A DNA stretch of 64,000 bases from Mycobacterium sp. 1164966.3 (GCF_001665395.1 NZ_LZSG01000062.1:1-64000); one strand, 5' to 3'; positions 54,819 through 62,361 are shown, numbered from the stretch's first letter. The notes: generated by a model from the sequence alone, not told the origin. Numbers and translations: made by a program.

Positions 54819-55084
54819 CAATCCGCGACGCGTTGCAGGCCTTGGGCATTGAGGTGCGTGCCGGGTTGCACACCGGGGAGTGCGAGGTGCGCGGTGACGA
54901 CATCGGCGGAATAGGTGTGCACATCGGCGCGCGCGTGAGTGCCCTGGCAGGGCCGAACGACGTGCTGGTGTCGAGCACGCTTCGCGACCTCGTGATCGGA
55001 TCAGGACTTGAGTTCGCAGACCGGGGCGCGCACACGCTCAAAGGCGTTCCCGGTGAATGGCACCTCTTCGCCGTCGCCTCGTAG
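54467..55084 (+). CDS. Class III adenylate cyclase domain (downstream frame)
   Basis: This ORF is 205 residues if read from the GTG at 54467 (VAARIPGAKYVELPG). It contains a whole class III cyclase homology domain: VLFTDIVDST with the first metal aspartate, GREVDTSGDGFLAMFDGP with the second, RAGLHTGECE, and IGVHIGARV. In the intact relatives (hydrolase joined to cyclase, e.g. M. tuberculosis Rv1900c) the same segment continues the hydrolase frame. Here it is one frame off, so the pair is either a broken gene or expressed as two pieces. Cyclic AMP synthesis is the likely activity if translated. Confidence 0.65.
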   Translation: MAARIPGAKYVELPGRNAFHFVEPWRDSFREIAEFITGERADVADDRVLATVLFTDIVDSTRRAAEMGDRDWHALLDAHDAVVRSQLSRFRGREVDTSGDGFLAMFDGPQRAIRCAVAIRDALQALGIEVRAGLHTGECEVRGDDIGGIGVHIGARVSALAGPNDVLVSSTLRDLVIGSGLEFADRGAHTLKGVPGEWHLFAVAS

Positions 55085-55417
55085 AGGCGGGTGTTGGCCC
55101 AGACACATTCGCTTGCCACGCATGGTCATTCGTTGACCGGCAATCCATTTTCAAGACGGCGTTCAGCTCTGCTCGGGCCTGGTCGATTTGGTCGTAGGTA
55201 TACATCACCATGGCGGGGGCGGTCGTCGTCGCACCCTTGCGGGCGAGCCATTCTGCTTCGGGAATGTACGTGGCGGTGGCGAGTGGCCCGCTAGATTAAC
55301 GGTGGTATCAAGAACAGCCCTTACTTCGCAGGCGTCAACGCGCTGTTCTGAGTTGACCGCCTCGATGGAGGCGGGGTTGTCCTTCAGGTCGTGCCGCGAA
55401 CGTGAAGGAGGCACATG
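55085..55417. other. Gene-free or degenerate segment in the island
   Basis: About 330 bases lie between the cyclase frame and the next gene. On the minus strand two stretches look like old coding DNA: VRAVLDTTVNLAG, resembling a PIN-toxin start, around 55,290-55,330 and, in another frame, MVMYTYDQIDQARAELNAV around 55,150-55,211. No intact gene can be supported. Confidence 0.35.
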
Positions 55418-55813
55418 ATGAAAATCCTGAAATGGGCGGTACTGCTGTTAATGGCATTGCTGGGCCTGATGGCTGGTGCTTCGGCGTTGGCGTCAGCGGC
55501 CCCCAACACCCAAGCCGACCTGACCTATCTCCGGTTACTCGACCAGAACGGGGTGTCCCACCCCAATCCCGAGGCGATGATCTCCCAAGCTCATGACCTC
55601 GTGGACCAACTGAGCGCCTCCCCGCAGGACGACGCCAGTGTGGGTTCGATAGTCAGCACCGGCGAGGAGCGGAATTCTCAGCACGACATGGGCGTGATCA
55701 TCGCAGCCGCAGTGCTCGCCTACAGGCCGTCTCTGATCCCGGTGGTTCGACACTGGGCAGACAGCGCCGCGGGTTTCCCCTGCGGTTCCGCAGCTCAGGG
55801 GGTGCTGCGATGA
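55418..55813 (+). CDS. Exported DUF732-type protein
   Basis: This 131-residue protein has a signal peptide (MKILKWAVLLLMALLGLMAGASALASAAP, cleaved near the last Ala). The mature part has the DUF732 pattern TYLRLLDQNGVSHPNPEAMISQAHDLVDQL, but only one cysteine (FPCGSA). The family is exported, mycobacteria-specific and of unknown function. Start choice: the AAGGAGG is followed by two ATGs at 55415 and 55418, and 55418 gives the better 6-base spacing. The gene converges on the next DUF732 gene. Confidence 0.7.
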   Translation: MKILKWAVLLLMALLGLMAGASALASAAPNTQADLTYLRLLDQNGVSHPNPEAMISQAHDLVDQLSASPQDDASVGSIVSTGEERNSQHDMGVIIAAAVLAYRPSLIPVVRHWADSAAGFPCGSAAQGVLR

Positions 55814-55871
55814 AGATAGCTGCGTTGACCGTGGCGTAGTACCGTCGCTGCTCCGGCGCTAGGGCGCACCG

Positions 55872-56321
55872 CTAAGAGATGGTGCTGCGAGGCACTTCTC
55901 GGGGACTGCTAGGGGCACTAGGCGGGGCGCTGACAGGGGCACTAGGCGGGGCACTAACAGGGGCACTACTCGGGGCACTACTCGGGGCACTAACAGGGGC
56001 GCTAGTCGGGGCACCGCCGGCCGAGATCGCGTCCGGGCAGTACGCGTTGGCAGCGATCGCCGCGAACTTGCTGGCTTTGTCCGGGTTCAGTGATGGGTTC
56101 TTAGATGTGAGCGTCTTTACGACGTCCGACATCTCCGTGCCCCCGTTGACCTTGTCGCACACCCATTTGCCGGCCCCTACCACCGCATCAAGGTCGGAAT
56201 AGGTGATACCGGCCGCATTGAGTGACGCGATGAATGCGTCGTCGGTGCTATCGGCGTGCGCGGGCATGGCCATGCCGACAATGGCGGCAAGGCTTGTCAG
56301 GGTCAAGAACAGTAGCTTCAT
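55872..56321 (-). CDS. DUF732 exported protein with Ser-Ala-Pro repeat tail
   Basis: This 149-residue precursor has a signal peptide (MKLLFLTLTSLAAIVGMAMPAHA) and a DUF732 core: DDAFIASLNAAGITYSDLDAVVGAG, KWVCDKVNGG and YCPDAIS, with the two family cysteines. The C-terminal 45 residues are a low-complexity SAP(P/S/V) tail encoded by an 8.5-copy 12-bp tandem repeat (55912-56013). Most DUF732 proteins stop near YCPD, so the tail is an added feature, perhaps a wall-spanning stalk. Function unknown. Confidence 0.8.
   Translation of the reverse strand: MKLLFLTLTSLAAIVGMAMPAHADSTDDAFIASLNAAGITYSDLDAVVGAGKWVCDKVNGGTEMSDVVKTLTSKNPSLNPDKASKFAAIAANAYCPDAISAGGAPTSAPVSAPSSAPSSAPVSAPPSAPVSAPPSAPSSPREVPRSTIS
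55912..56013. repeat. 12-bp tandem repeat (8.5 copies) within the DUF732 tail
   Basis: Units of 12 bp such as GGGGCACTAGGC, GGGGCGCTGACA and GGGGCACTACTC run head to tail. They encode the Ser-Ala-Pro tail on the minus strand in frame, so copy-number changes would lengthen or shorten the protein in four-residue steps. Confidence 0.9.
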
Positions 56322-56440
56322 AGTTCACCTGACCGTCATCGTCGCAGAGTGGCGATCAGCCCGCATCTCGTGCAGACAACTTCGCCGGCATCGCCGCATT
56401 AGGGCGCACAGCCGCGGCAGGTAGCGCGGTCCAGTCAACT

Positions 56441-57652
56441 CTAGGGGTGAGGGCTGCTGGTGGGTGGTGCAGGCGGAGCGGCGATTAAGGCCGGATCGGC
56501 CAGAGTGATACTGGGCGGTACATCGCCCGTCCGGGTCGCGACGACAGGGGTTTCGTACACCGTTCCCTGATTGCCGCACTCATTGGTTAGAACGGTTTCG
56601 GTCTGAACGCCTCGGAGCGTGCCGTCAGGCTGTGGCTCCAATGACCAACTCAGTGATGAGGTGTCGGTGACTGTTCCGCTTGTTCCGCGGCACGGTTCCG
56701 GACGATGGAGATAAGGCGTGTCCTGCCAATGACCGTCGGCGAAGCGAAGAACGCGGGCACCACCGTTGGCCTGGTTGTGGTTGGTGTCGGCCAGTCGGGA
56801 TCCTGTGGCCACGCATCCCGCGGCTGTGCACAATGAACGAAACGCCCACCAATTACTGGTCTGGGCGGTCGCAGGGTCGCCGGTTGTCGGCTTGCCGTTG
56901 GCCGTTTGCTTTGCCCAGTCGTAGTCCACGCGATACGTGCCGTCGAGTACCGGACCCGCAGCTGCTGGGGCCGGGCTGCTGGTGGCCGGAACCCCGGTTA
57001 TGGCCGCTGGGTCGGCGACGGTGACACCGCCCGGGACATCTCCGGTCCGGGTCGCGACCACGGGGGTTTGGTACACCGTTCCCTGATTGCCGCATTCATT
57101 CGTTACGACGGTCTCGGTCTGAACGCCTCGGAGCCTGCCGTCAGGCTGTGGCTCCAATGACCACGTAAACGCTTCGGTCTCTGCACCTGCTATGACTTTC
57201 CCATCTGCTCCAAGGCACCGCTGTTGCTGGTTTTGGCCCTGAACAGGCGCGCCCTGCCAGTGGCCGTCGACGAAATGCAACTCGTCTGTATCGGCTGGTG
57301 TGTGCGCCACTTGAGGGTTGTGGTCGTCTAGCTTGGTTCCGGTGGCAACGCACCCCGTCGGTTTGCACGATGAACGAAACGCCCACCAAGCGTTGGAGGT
57401 GTCGGTAGAAGGGTCGAGCGTGCCGTTCTTCGTCCGCTTTGCCCCGTCATAGTCCATGCGATAGGCGCCGACGAGTACGGGACCCGCGGCGGTAGCGGCT
57501 GGGGTGCTGGTCGGCGCAGCGAAGATCCGATGCTCGATCAGGTAGCCGATCATCCAGCCGATGACCGTGAGCACGGCCACAGAAGTCGCCCCCGCGAGCA
57601 GGATCTTGCGCCGCCGCTGTCCCAGAGCTCTCGCACCGTTTCTCGATGTCAT
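56441..57652 (-). CDS. Membrane-anchored protein with two tandem sensor-like domains
   Basis: This 403-residue protein has a basic N-terminus and a single transmembrane segment (about residues 16-45). The outside region has two copies of a 160-170-residue domain. Shared features are G(A/T)YRxDYDxAKxTxNG, WWAFRS, GCVATG, FxDGHWQ, WSLEPQPDG, LRGVQTET and NECGNQGTVY. Each copy has about four cysteines that could make two disulphides. By my memory the same domain is the outside part of some mycobacterial Ser/Thr protein kinases; no kinase domain is present here. It may be a stand-alone receptor or decoy. Confidence 0.7.
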   Translation of the reverse strand: MTSRNGARALGQRRRKILLAGATSVAVLTVIGWMIGYLIEHRIFAAPTSTPAATAAGPVLVGAYRMDYDGAKRTKNGTLDPSTDTSNAWWAFRSSCKPTGCVATGTKLDDHNPQVAHTPADTDELHFVDGHWQGAPVQGQNQQQRCLGADGKVIAGAETEAFTWSLEPQPDGRLRGVQTETVVTNECGNQGTVYQTPVVATRTGDVPGGVTVADPAAITGVPATSSPAPAAAGPVLDGTYRVDYDWAKQTANGKPTTGDPATAQTSNWWAFRSLCTAAGCVATGSRLADTNHNQANGGARVLRFADGHWQDTPYLHRPEPCRGTSGTVTDTSSLSWSLEPQPDGTLRGVQTETVLTNECGNQGTVYETPVVATRTGDVPPSITLADPALIAAPPAPPTSSPHP

Positions 57653-57859
57653 GTTCGGACGGTACCAAGCAACGCGTCGCAGTTCAGCGCAACTTCCTCG
57701 GAGTCCACGTGCACGGGAACACAGCGCCGAGGCGGACCACGCGGAGTCTCGTGATCTGCCTGGACGGCACGACCAACGAGCCCGATCCGGAGTTTCAGTC
57801 AGTGCCGCCCCGATTCAGTTGGTCGCGGGGCAGTATGGCTTCGGGTTCATGGCCGCATC
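57653..57859. other. Right-end island segment
   Basis: The segment between the duplicated-domain gene and attR has no complete gene but contains a truncated DUF2235-like start (57709-57876). Another frame carries PIQLVAGQYGFGFMAASAF, which stops exactly at the attR core (TAA at 57868-57870). It looks like a patchwork of gene ends. Confidence 0.45.
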
Positions 57860-57876
57860 GGCCTTCTAATCCCTAG
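57709..57876 (+). pseudogene. Truncated DUF2235-like gene start
   Basis: From GTG 57709, with GGAG six bases upstream, the frame reads VHGNTAPRRTTRSLVICLDGTTNEPDPEF. The LVICLDGTTNEP part resembles the first strand of DUF2235 proteins (LVICxDGTxNEP). Beyond residue about 32 homology is lost, and the frame runs into the attR repeat. The rest of the gene is missing. Confidence 0.45.
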
Positions 57877-57906
57877 GTCGCACGTTCGACTCGTGCCGGG
57901 GGCACC
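57860..57906. repeat. attR: second copy of the tRNA-Arg 3' half
   Basis: These 47 bases match 53136-53182 with one mismatch. They lack the 5' half of a tRNA and so cannot fold as a tRNA. This is the right boundary of the island. Confidence 0.9.
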
Positions 57907-58143
57907 AGACAGAGGCGGTCCTCGGTTCGGTTGGAACTGCGCGTCATCGTTTGTTCAACGTCGCGGCCGCCGCGCTGGACGAGCCGTCTACGCCGTCGCT
58001 GTTTCGGTAGCGACACCGCGCCAGCCATACTCCCCCGCCCGGCTGGATGCGCTTGACCTTGCCGTGCTGCCCGATCCGCGGCTAAGTCCTGCGGGCCATC
58101 AGCGTGCGGAAACGGGGTCCGGCCCCTTTCGACGCGCCGTCGA
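57907..58143. other. Intergenic stretch right of attR
   Basis: About 240 bases between attR and the pstS stop codon. I see no gene or clear regulatory structure here. Confidence 0.4.
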
Positions 58144-59274
58144 TCATTCCGCCACGGCGGGGCCACCGACAGCGCTGATGGCGTCGACAGCGCTGGACAC
58201 CCTTGCCTGGAAGTCGGGTGACAGCGGAATGTAACCGCTCTTGTTGAGGTCGATTTGGCCGGGACCGATTGCCGCCTGCAGGAACGCCTTGACCGCCTGT
58301 GCGTCATCGGCGTTGGGGTATTTGGAACACACGATCTCGTAGGTGGCCAAGACGATTGGGTAGACGTCGGGCTGACTGGGGTTATAGAACGACGATATGT
58401 CGAGCACGAGATCATTGCCTTGGCCGACGGTCTTGGCGCCCGTGATGGTCTTGCCGACCGTGTCGGTGCCGATGCGTACGGGACGTAATGATCTGCGACT
58501 GGCCGGCGTTTTGATCTCGGCGGCGTACAGCCCTTGCCGCAGTGCGAACGACAACTCGTTGTAGCTAATTGCGCCTTCGGTGGTTCGCACCAGCGCCGAG
58601 GTGCCGTCGTTGCCCGCGGCCCCGGTGCCCACCCCGCCGTCGAACGTCTTACCGGCCCCCTTGTTCCAGGCTCCGCCCGATGCGGCCTGCAGATAGGACT
58701 GGAAGTTGTAGGTAGTGCCGGAGGCGTCGCTGCGGTAGATGACGCGGATGTCCTCTGCGGGCATGGATGCGTTGAGCGCGGTGAGGGCCGGGTCGTCCCA
58801 GCGGGTGATGGTGCCGTTGAAGATCTTGGCCAATGTGGCCGCGTCGAGCACCAAGGTGTCGACCGCGGCGAGGTTATAGGTAATGGCCAACGGTCCGAAT
58901 ACCACCGGCAGGTTCCACGCGTCCGCGCCGCCGCATCGCTGCTTGGCGGCAGCGTATTGCACACCGGAGAGTGGTGTATCAGATCCAGCGAAATCGGTCT
59001 TGCCAGAGAGGAATTCGCTGATGCCGGTGCCCGACCCGTTGGCGGTGTACTTGAGCGTCTGCCCGGAGCAGGCTTTGCTGTACGCATTTATGAACCGGGT
59101 CATCGCGTGGGCTTGCGCGGTCGAGCCGCTGGCAGCCAAAGCTTGCTTACCGCCGCAGTTAACTTTGGCCCCTGCCGTGTAGGCCAGTGTGGCATGCGAG
59201 CTGCTGCACCCCGAGAGAACAATCGCGGCGGCGACCAGCGAGCTTACGGCGGCTCCCGGTCGTTTGCGCTTCAT
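58144..59274 (-). CDS. pstS: Phosphate-binding lipoprotein PstS
   Basis: This 376-residue periplasmic phosphate-binding lipoprotein of the Pst transporter has a lipoprotein signal with LSGC (lipidated Cys23). The mature protein has the phosphate-site sequences LAASGSTAQAHAMTRF, YTANGSGTGISEFLSGKTDFAGSD, FRSDASGTT-type YRSDASGTTYNF and GNDGTSALVRTTEGAISYNE. It most resembles PstS3 of M. tuberculosis. The ATG at 59274 has AAAGGGG nine bases upstream. No pstCAB genes are next to it; it probably works with a transporter encoded elsewhere. A Pho-box-like element lies 65-82 bases upstream. Confidence 0.92.
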   Translation of the reverse strand: MKRKRPGAAVSSLVAAAIVLSGCSSSHATLAYTAGAKVNCGGKQALAASGSTAQAHAMTRFINAYSKACSGQTLKYTANGSGTGISEFLSGKTDFAGSDTPLSGVQYAAAKQRCGGADAWNLPVVFGPLAITYNLAAVDTLVLDAATLAKIFNGTITRWDDPALTALNASMPAEDIRVIYRSDASGTTYNFQSYLQAASGGAWNKGAGKTFDGGVGTGAAGNDGTSALVRTTEGAISYNELSFALRQGLYAAEIKTPASRRSLRPVRIGTDTVGKTITGAKTVGQGNDLVLDISSFYNPSQPDVYPIVLATYEIVCSKYPNADDAQAVKAFLQAAIGPGQIDLNKSGYIPLSPDFQARVSSAVDAISAVGGPAVAE

Positions 59275-59338
59275 GGTAATTGCCCCTTTGAGATGGCGCC
59301 GTTTCTGTCGCCATTTAGAGCCACCGAACTGACAGCAA

Positions 59339-59356
59339 TGCAAACCTCAGGTGAAC
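59339..59356 (-). promoter_or_regulatory. Pho-box-like direct repeat upstream of pstS
   Basis: On the pstS strand the sequence is GTTCACC-TGAG-GTTTGCA: two 7-base half-sites with GTT repeated at an 11-base step. This is the layout used by PhoB/RegX3-type response regulators. It ends about 65 bases before the pstS ATG. Confidence 0.45.
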
Positions 59357-59455
59357 TAAAACCGGAATGACCATGTCAATACGAATCGTTATGTCAATAG
59401 GGCCATTACGCAGCAACTACGGCTTAGACCGAACGGTATATTCGCCGTCGAGCAG

Positions 59456-60433
59456 TCAGTCCCCCTGCCGGATCCAAGCAAGGATGTACAAGCTCATCGC
59501 GGTCACCAGCGCGATCAGCACCCACTGCACGATCGCTTGGTCGATCCACGAACCGGGCGGCGGCGCGCCGGGAAGAATATTGCGAAGTGGGACGATAGCG
59601 AACAAGTTTGCGGCGTACCACGTGGCGAACGGTGGCAGAAACTTCCGTCTGCCCAACGCCATCGGAACGGCCACCAGCAGCGCCAACGTCGGCAGGCTGA
59701 TGAGGACCAGGCAGATACCCAGGTCGAAGACTAACGGGCCCTTGGCTCTCTTGAAGGTGATGACCACGTTGCCGTTGTCAGTGGCGCGCGACGTGGGAAG
59801 AGCGCTGGGGTCGTGAACGCGATTGACGGTGACGTCCCAACCGTCCAACGATCCCGTTACCTCGACACGGGCGGGTACCTTTCTGCGGTTGTCGCCCGTC
59901 CCGACGAACGCATCGGCCGAAACCGCCTCGGTCTTATATGAATCGAATGGCCAATTGCCGGGGTCGCCGTGCGCCTCGACGGTGGTGCTGAGTTGCGCCG
60001 GCGCCTTTCCCTTGGGAAATTGCAAGTCGCCCAGGTCGCTCGTCGGGTACAGACGCACCGCGACGTCGCTGCCCAGCACATCGAAGCGATTGTCGTACTG
60101 CGCAACACCGGGATACACGAGCACGTTCACCGTAAGACGGTTGGCTACTGGCTTCAGCTCCTCAAGGCGCAGCTGCACGATGGTTGCATCGCCGCCACCC
60201 TGGCTCAGGTCCAGCGGAGGGAGCGGTCCCTCTGACCTCTGCAGCATATGGACGCCGACCAGTGACAGAGCGTAGGCGGTGACGACAGCCACCAAAATCG
60301 CTATGCCGATGATGATGCGCGGCTTCTGCGGCTTGTCCGGAGGCGGCGACTTCTCTTTGACCCGCTCCGTTACCGCCGCGGATTCGTCCACCCGCGTCGG
60401 TAGGGATGTGGCTGGCTGCGCCTCAGCCGTCAT
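59456..60433 (-). CDS. DUF4436 membrane protein
   Basis: This protein is about 325 residues from the ATG at 60433 (MTAEAQPATS), with a Pro/Lys-rich N-terminus. An N-terminal membrane segment (IIIGIAILVAVVTAYALSLVGVHML) follows, then a large outside domain (VAVRLYPTSDLGDLQFPKG, WPFDSYKTEAVSADAF). Three C-terminal membrane segments complete it. This is the layout of the DUF4436 family, of unknown function. The ORF is open to 60517, and the true start is uncertain. It lies 182 bases upstream of pstS, whose start has its own control element. Confidence 0.8.
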   Translation of the reverse strand: MTAEAQPATSLPTRVDESAAVTERVKEKSPPPDKPQKPRIIIGIAILVAVVTAYALSLVGVHMLQRSEGPLPPLDLSQGGGDATIVQLRLEELKPVANRLTVNVLVYPGVAQYDNRFDVLGSDVAVRLYPTSDLGDLQFPKGKAPAQLSTTVEAHGDPGNWPFDSYKTEAVSADAFVGTGDNRRKVPARVEVTGSLDGWDVTVNRVHDPSALPTSRATDNGNVVITFKRAKGPLVFDLGICLVLISLPTLALLVAVPMALGRRKFLPPFATWYAANLFAIVPLRNILPGAPPPGSWIDQAIVQWVLIALVTAMSLYILAWIRQGD

Positions 60434-60871
60434 TGGCCGCCGCCGTGAGCAACCACGTGCTGCCTGTACTGCGGTGCTTGCTGGAACCAAATAAGGCTCG
60501 CCGACGAAATCCATCATGTCGGGGCGACACGTCCACAGATGCTAGCGAACACCCGCGCGCCGCGCGCGCCAAAATAGGTTGTCACAACAGCAGAGAGGCG
60601 ATCGTCATCCACCGTCAACCGAGCGTTAACGTTCACGAGGGAGAAGGCCTAGACAGCGTTTTATGATCTGCCACAGCGTTTGCTGCATGAAGACCTAATC
60701 CGCTACGCAGCGAAGCCCGTGGGCGCCCAACACTGCGCCGCGGCTGTCGTCGGGTGGCGCAGCAATTGGAACTTGGTCGGCGAAAATCGCGGCCCGAACC
60801 CCACTCTGAAAAACGTCAGCAACCGAAGGCCGCCATCGTCGCGCTGACCCGCAAGGGTGCGACGGTATCTG
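60434..60871. other. Intergenic region without a supported gene
   Basis: About 440 bases between the DUF4436 gene and the next minus-strand gene. I see no convincing ORF. A GC-only alternating run (CCCGCGCGCCGCGCGCGCC) lies near 60,553. Confidence 0.4.
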
Positions 60872-61300
60872 TCAATTCAAACGGGCGCTTCGGTCGCCAT
60901 TGACTCCTTGCTCTGCGGGCGCATCCACGACTTCGGCAAAAAGGAACCGATACCTCAATGACGTGAGGAGCCGGTTGACCTCGTCGATGCCTGCTTTCAG
61001 CTTCTTAAGCTGTTCGTCTGCCTGCTGCTCGTCGCTGCCAGAACGCGTCGTGAGTTTCACGACGGAATCCCCCAGTCGATGAAGCTCAGCTTGCAGAGCG
61101 CTCTCGAACAGCCGTGCCTGGGCCACCTCGGCAGGGTGTACCGGGGGCGCCACGACCTCGCCTGCTGAGCGGGTATGGCACCCGTTTGGCTTCGGCAATG
61201 AGGGGCTGTCGTGGCGTCTGGGAGGGCGCGCGGTCCGCTTTGGGGCGATTACGTTTCCGGGCGGCGAAGCCACCGGCTCCGTCTGCGAGCGATACACCAT
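60872..61300 (-). CDS. Small hypothetical protein with coiled-coil C-terminus
   Basis: This 142-residue protein has a basic, Pro/Arg-rich first half. The second half looks like a coiled coil (ARLFESALQAELHRLGDSVVKL..., DEQQADEQLKKLKAGIDEVNRLLTSLRYRFLF). The heptad-like spacing of Leu and Ile supports real coding. It has no named domain. It is divergent from the phoU gene, and its function is unknown. ORFs on the other strand here look random. Confidence 0.55.
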   Translation of the reverse strand: MVYRSQTEPVASPPGNVIAPKRTARPPRRHDSPSLPKPNGCHTRSAGEVVAPPVHPAEVAQARLFESALQAELHRLGDSVVKLTTRSGSDEQQADEQLKKLKAGIDEVNRLLTSLRYRFLFAEVVDAPAEQGVNGDRSARLN

Positions 61301-61629
61301 GCGACAACTCCCTCGCCCGTGTTCTGTGGCGTCCGCGCCTGGTATTCAGCCATGCTCAACACCATGGCCGCCCGCCGTGCGCAAGACGCTGGGGGAGCTA
61401 TCGCCGACTGTCGCTAAACCGTGATGCCGCTCAAAGGCTAGAAACAACCGGAAATGACTGTCAAGTGAACAATGGACGAACTAGCTTGATGCGCGTCGGA
61501 CAGGATTATTAACACCACGACACCCATTGGCGAATAGCCGCAACGACATTCGGAATGCACGACATTGTCATGCAACGTTCATTTGACATGTCATCTATTT
61601 CCATGTCGGAGGAACGTAGGCTACGCGAC
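61301..61629. other. Divergent intergenic region upstream of phoU
   Basis: About 330 bases separate the coiled-coil protein from phoU. A phosphate-box-like element (GTGAAC at 61465-61470 and CGAAC at 61477-61481, an 11-base step between GAAC blocks) lies here. No ORF is supported. Confidence 0.45.
61465..61481 (+). promoter_or_regulatory. Pho-box-like GAAC repeat upstream of phoU
   Basis: GTGAAC-AATGGA-CGAAC has two GAAC blocks 11 bases apart, the same spacing as the element upstream of pstS. It sits about 150 bases before the phoU start. Confidence 0.35.
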
Positions 61630-62361
61630 ATGCGAACCGCTTACCGAGAGCAACTTTCCGAGTTATCCGCGCAGTTGGGTGAGATGTGCGGGCTGGCAGG
61701 GGTTGCCATGGAACGCGCAACGCAGGCCCTGCTGCAGGCTGATCTGGAGCTGGCCGAGGAGGTGTTCACCGATCACGACCAGATCGCGACATTGGGCGCG
61801 CTGGTGGAGGAAAGCTCTTTCGGTTTGTTGGCGTTACAAAAGCCGGTCGGCGCCGACCTGCGCGCGACTGTGAGCGCTATCCAGATGGTGGCCGACATCG
61901 ACCGGATGGGCAGCCTTGCCATGCACGTTGCCCGGACCGCCCGCCGCCGCCATCCACAACACACACTTCCGGACGAGGTCACTGGATATTTCGCCGAAAT
62001 GGGCAGAGTCGCAGTCGAATTGGGCAACAGAGCGCAGGAGGTGTTGCTAACCTGCGACCCGAGGAAGGCGGCCCGGATCCGCGAAGAAGACGACGCGATG
62101 GATGAGCTGCACCGACATCTGTTCACCGTGCTGATGGATCGCGAATGGACCCATGGGGTGGTAGCCGCTGTTGACGTGGCGTTGCTGGGCCGCTTCTACG
62201 AGCGCTTCGCCGACCACGCGGTCGAAGTGGCGCGACGGGTCATCTTTCGGGCGACCGGCGAGTTCGCCCAGCAACCGCCTGCCATGCCGACGCTTCGGCT
62301 CGCCAACGGCGGCGTTAGCCGAAGCACTCCACAGTCTCGGCGTGGGCCACGACGCGGGTGA
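61630..62361 (+). CDS. phoU: Phosphate-signalling protein PhoU
   Basis: This 243-residue all-helical PhoU-family protein has the two three-helix repeats. It begins MRTAYREQLSELSAQLGEMCGLAGVAMERATQALLQADLELAEEVF. The conserved ALQKPVGADLR and VAADIDRMG-type sequences (MVADIDRMGSLAMHVA, RFYERFADHAVEVARRV) carry its metal-site residues. It matches PhoY1/PhoY2 of M. tuberculosis. ATG at 61630 is used because of that alignment, although the ribosome site is weak. PhoU turns down the pho regulon and phosphate uptake and supports drug tolerance in mycobacteria. Confidence 0.9.
   Translation: MRTAYREQLSELSAQLGEMCGLAGVAMERATQALLQADLELAEEVFTDHDQIATLGALVEESSFGLLALQKPVGADLRATVSAIQMVADIDRMGSLAMHVARTARRRHPQHTLPDEVTGYFAEMGRVAVELGNRAQEVLLTCDPRKAARIREEDDAMDELHRHLFTVLMDREWTHGVVAAVDVALLGRFYERFADHAVEVARRVIFRATGEFAQQPPAMPTLRLANGGVSRSTPQSRRGPRRG

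Larger units (their letters stand above)
53136..57906. mobile_element. tRNA-Arg integrated island without integrase (about 4.7 kb)
   Basis: The segment is bounded by a tRNA-Arg gene on the left and a 47-bp copy of its 3' half on the right. It contains a small unknown gene, a frameshifted hydrolase/cyclase gene, two DUF732-type genes, a duplicated-domain membrane protein and a truncated DUF2235-like start. No integrase, excisionase, replication or transfer gene is recognisable. The core lipQ side and the right side are each distinct. This looks like a degraded or trans-mobilised island. Confidence 0.8.

Noticed and set aside
55879..56202. Plus-strand 107-codon frame with Gly-Ala-Leu repeats
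   Set aside because: It is the complement of the 12-bp repeat in the DUF732 tail; the minus strand has the signal peptide and family cysteines.
57857..57906. A second tRNA-Arg gene
   Set aside because: Only the 3' half is present; the acceptor 5' strand and D-arm are missing, so it is an att repeat.
57873..59087. Long minus-strand frame across pstS
   Set aside because: It is an out-of-frame shadow of pstS: the other frame carries the lipoprotein signal and phosphate-site motifs, while this one is Pro/Ser/Arg-rich with no domain.
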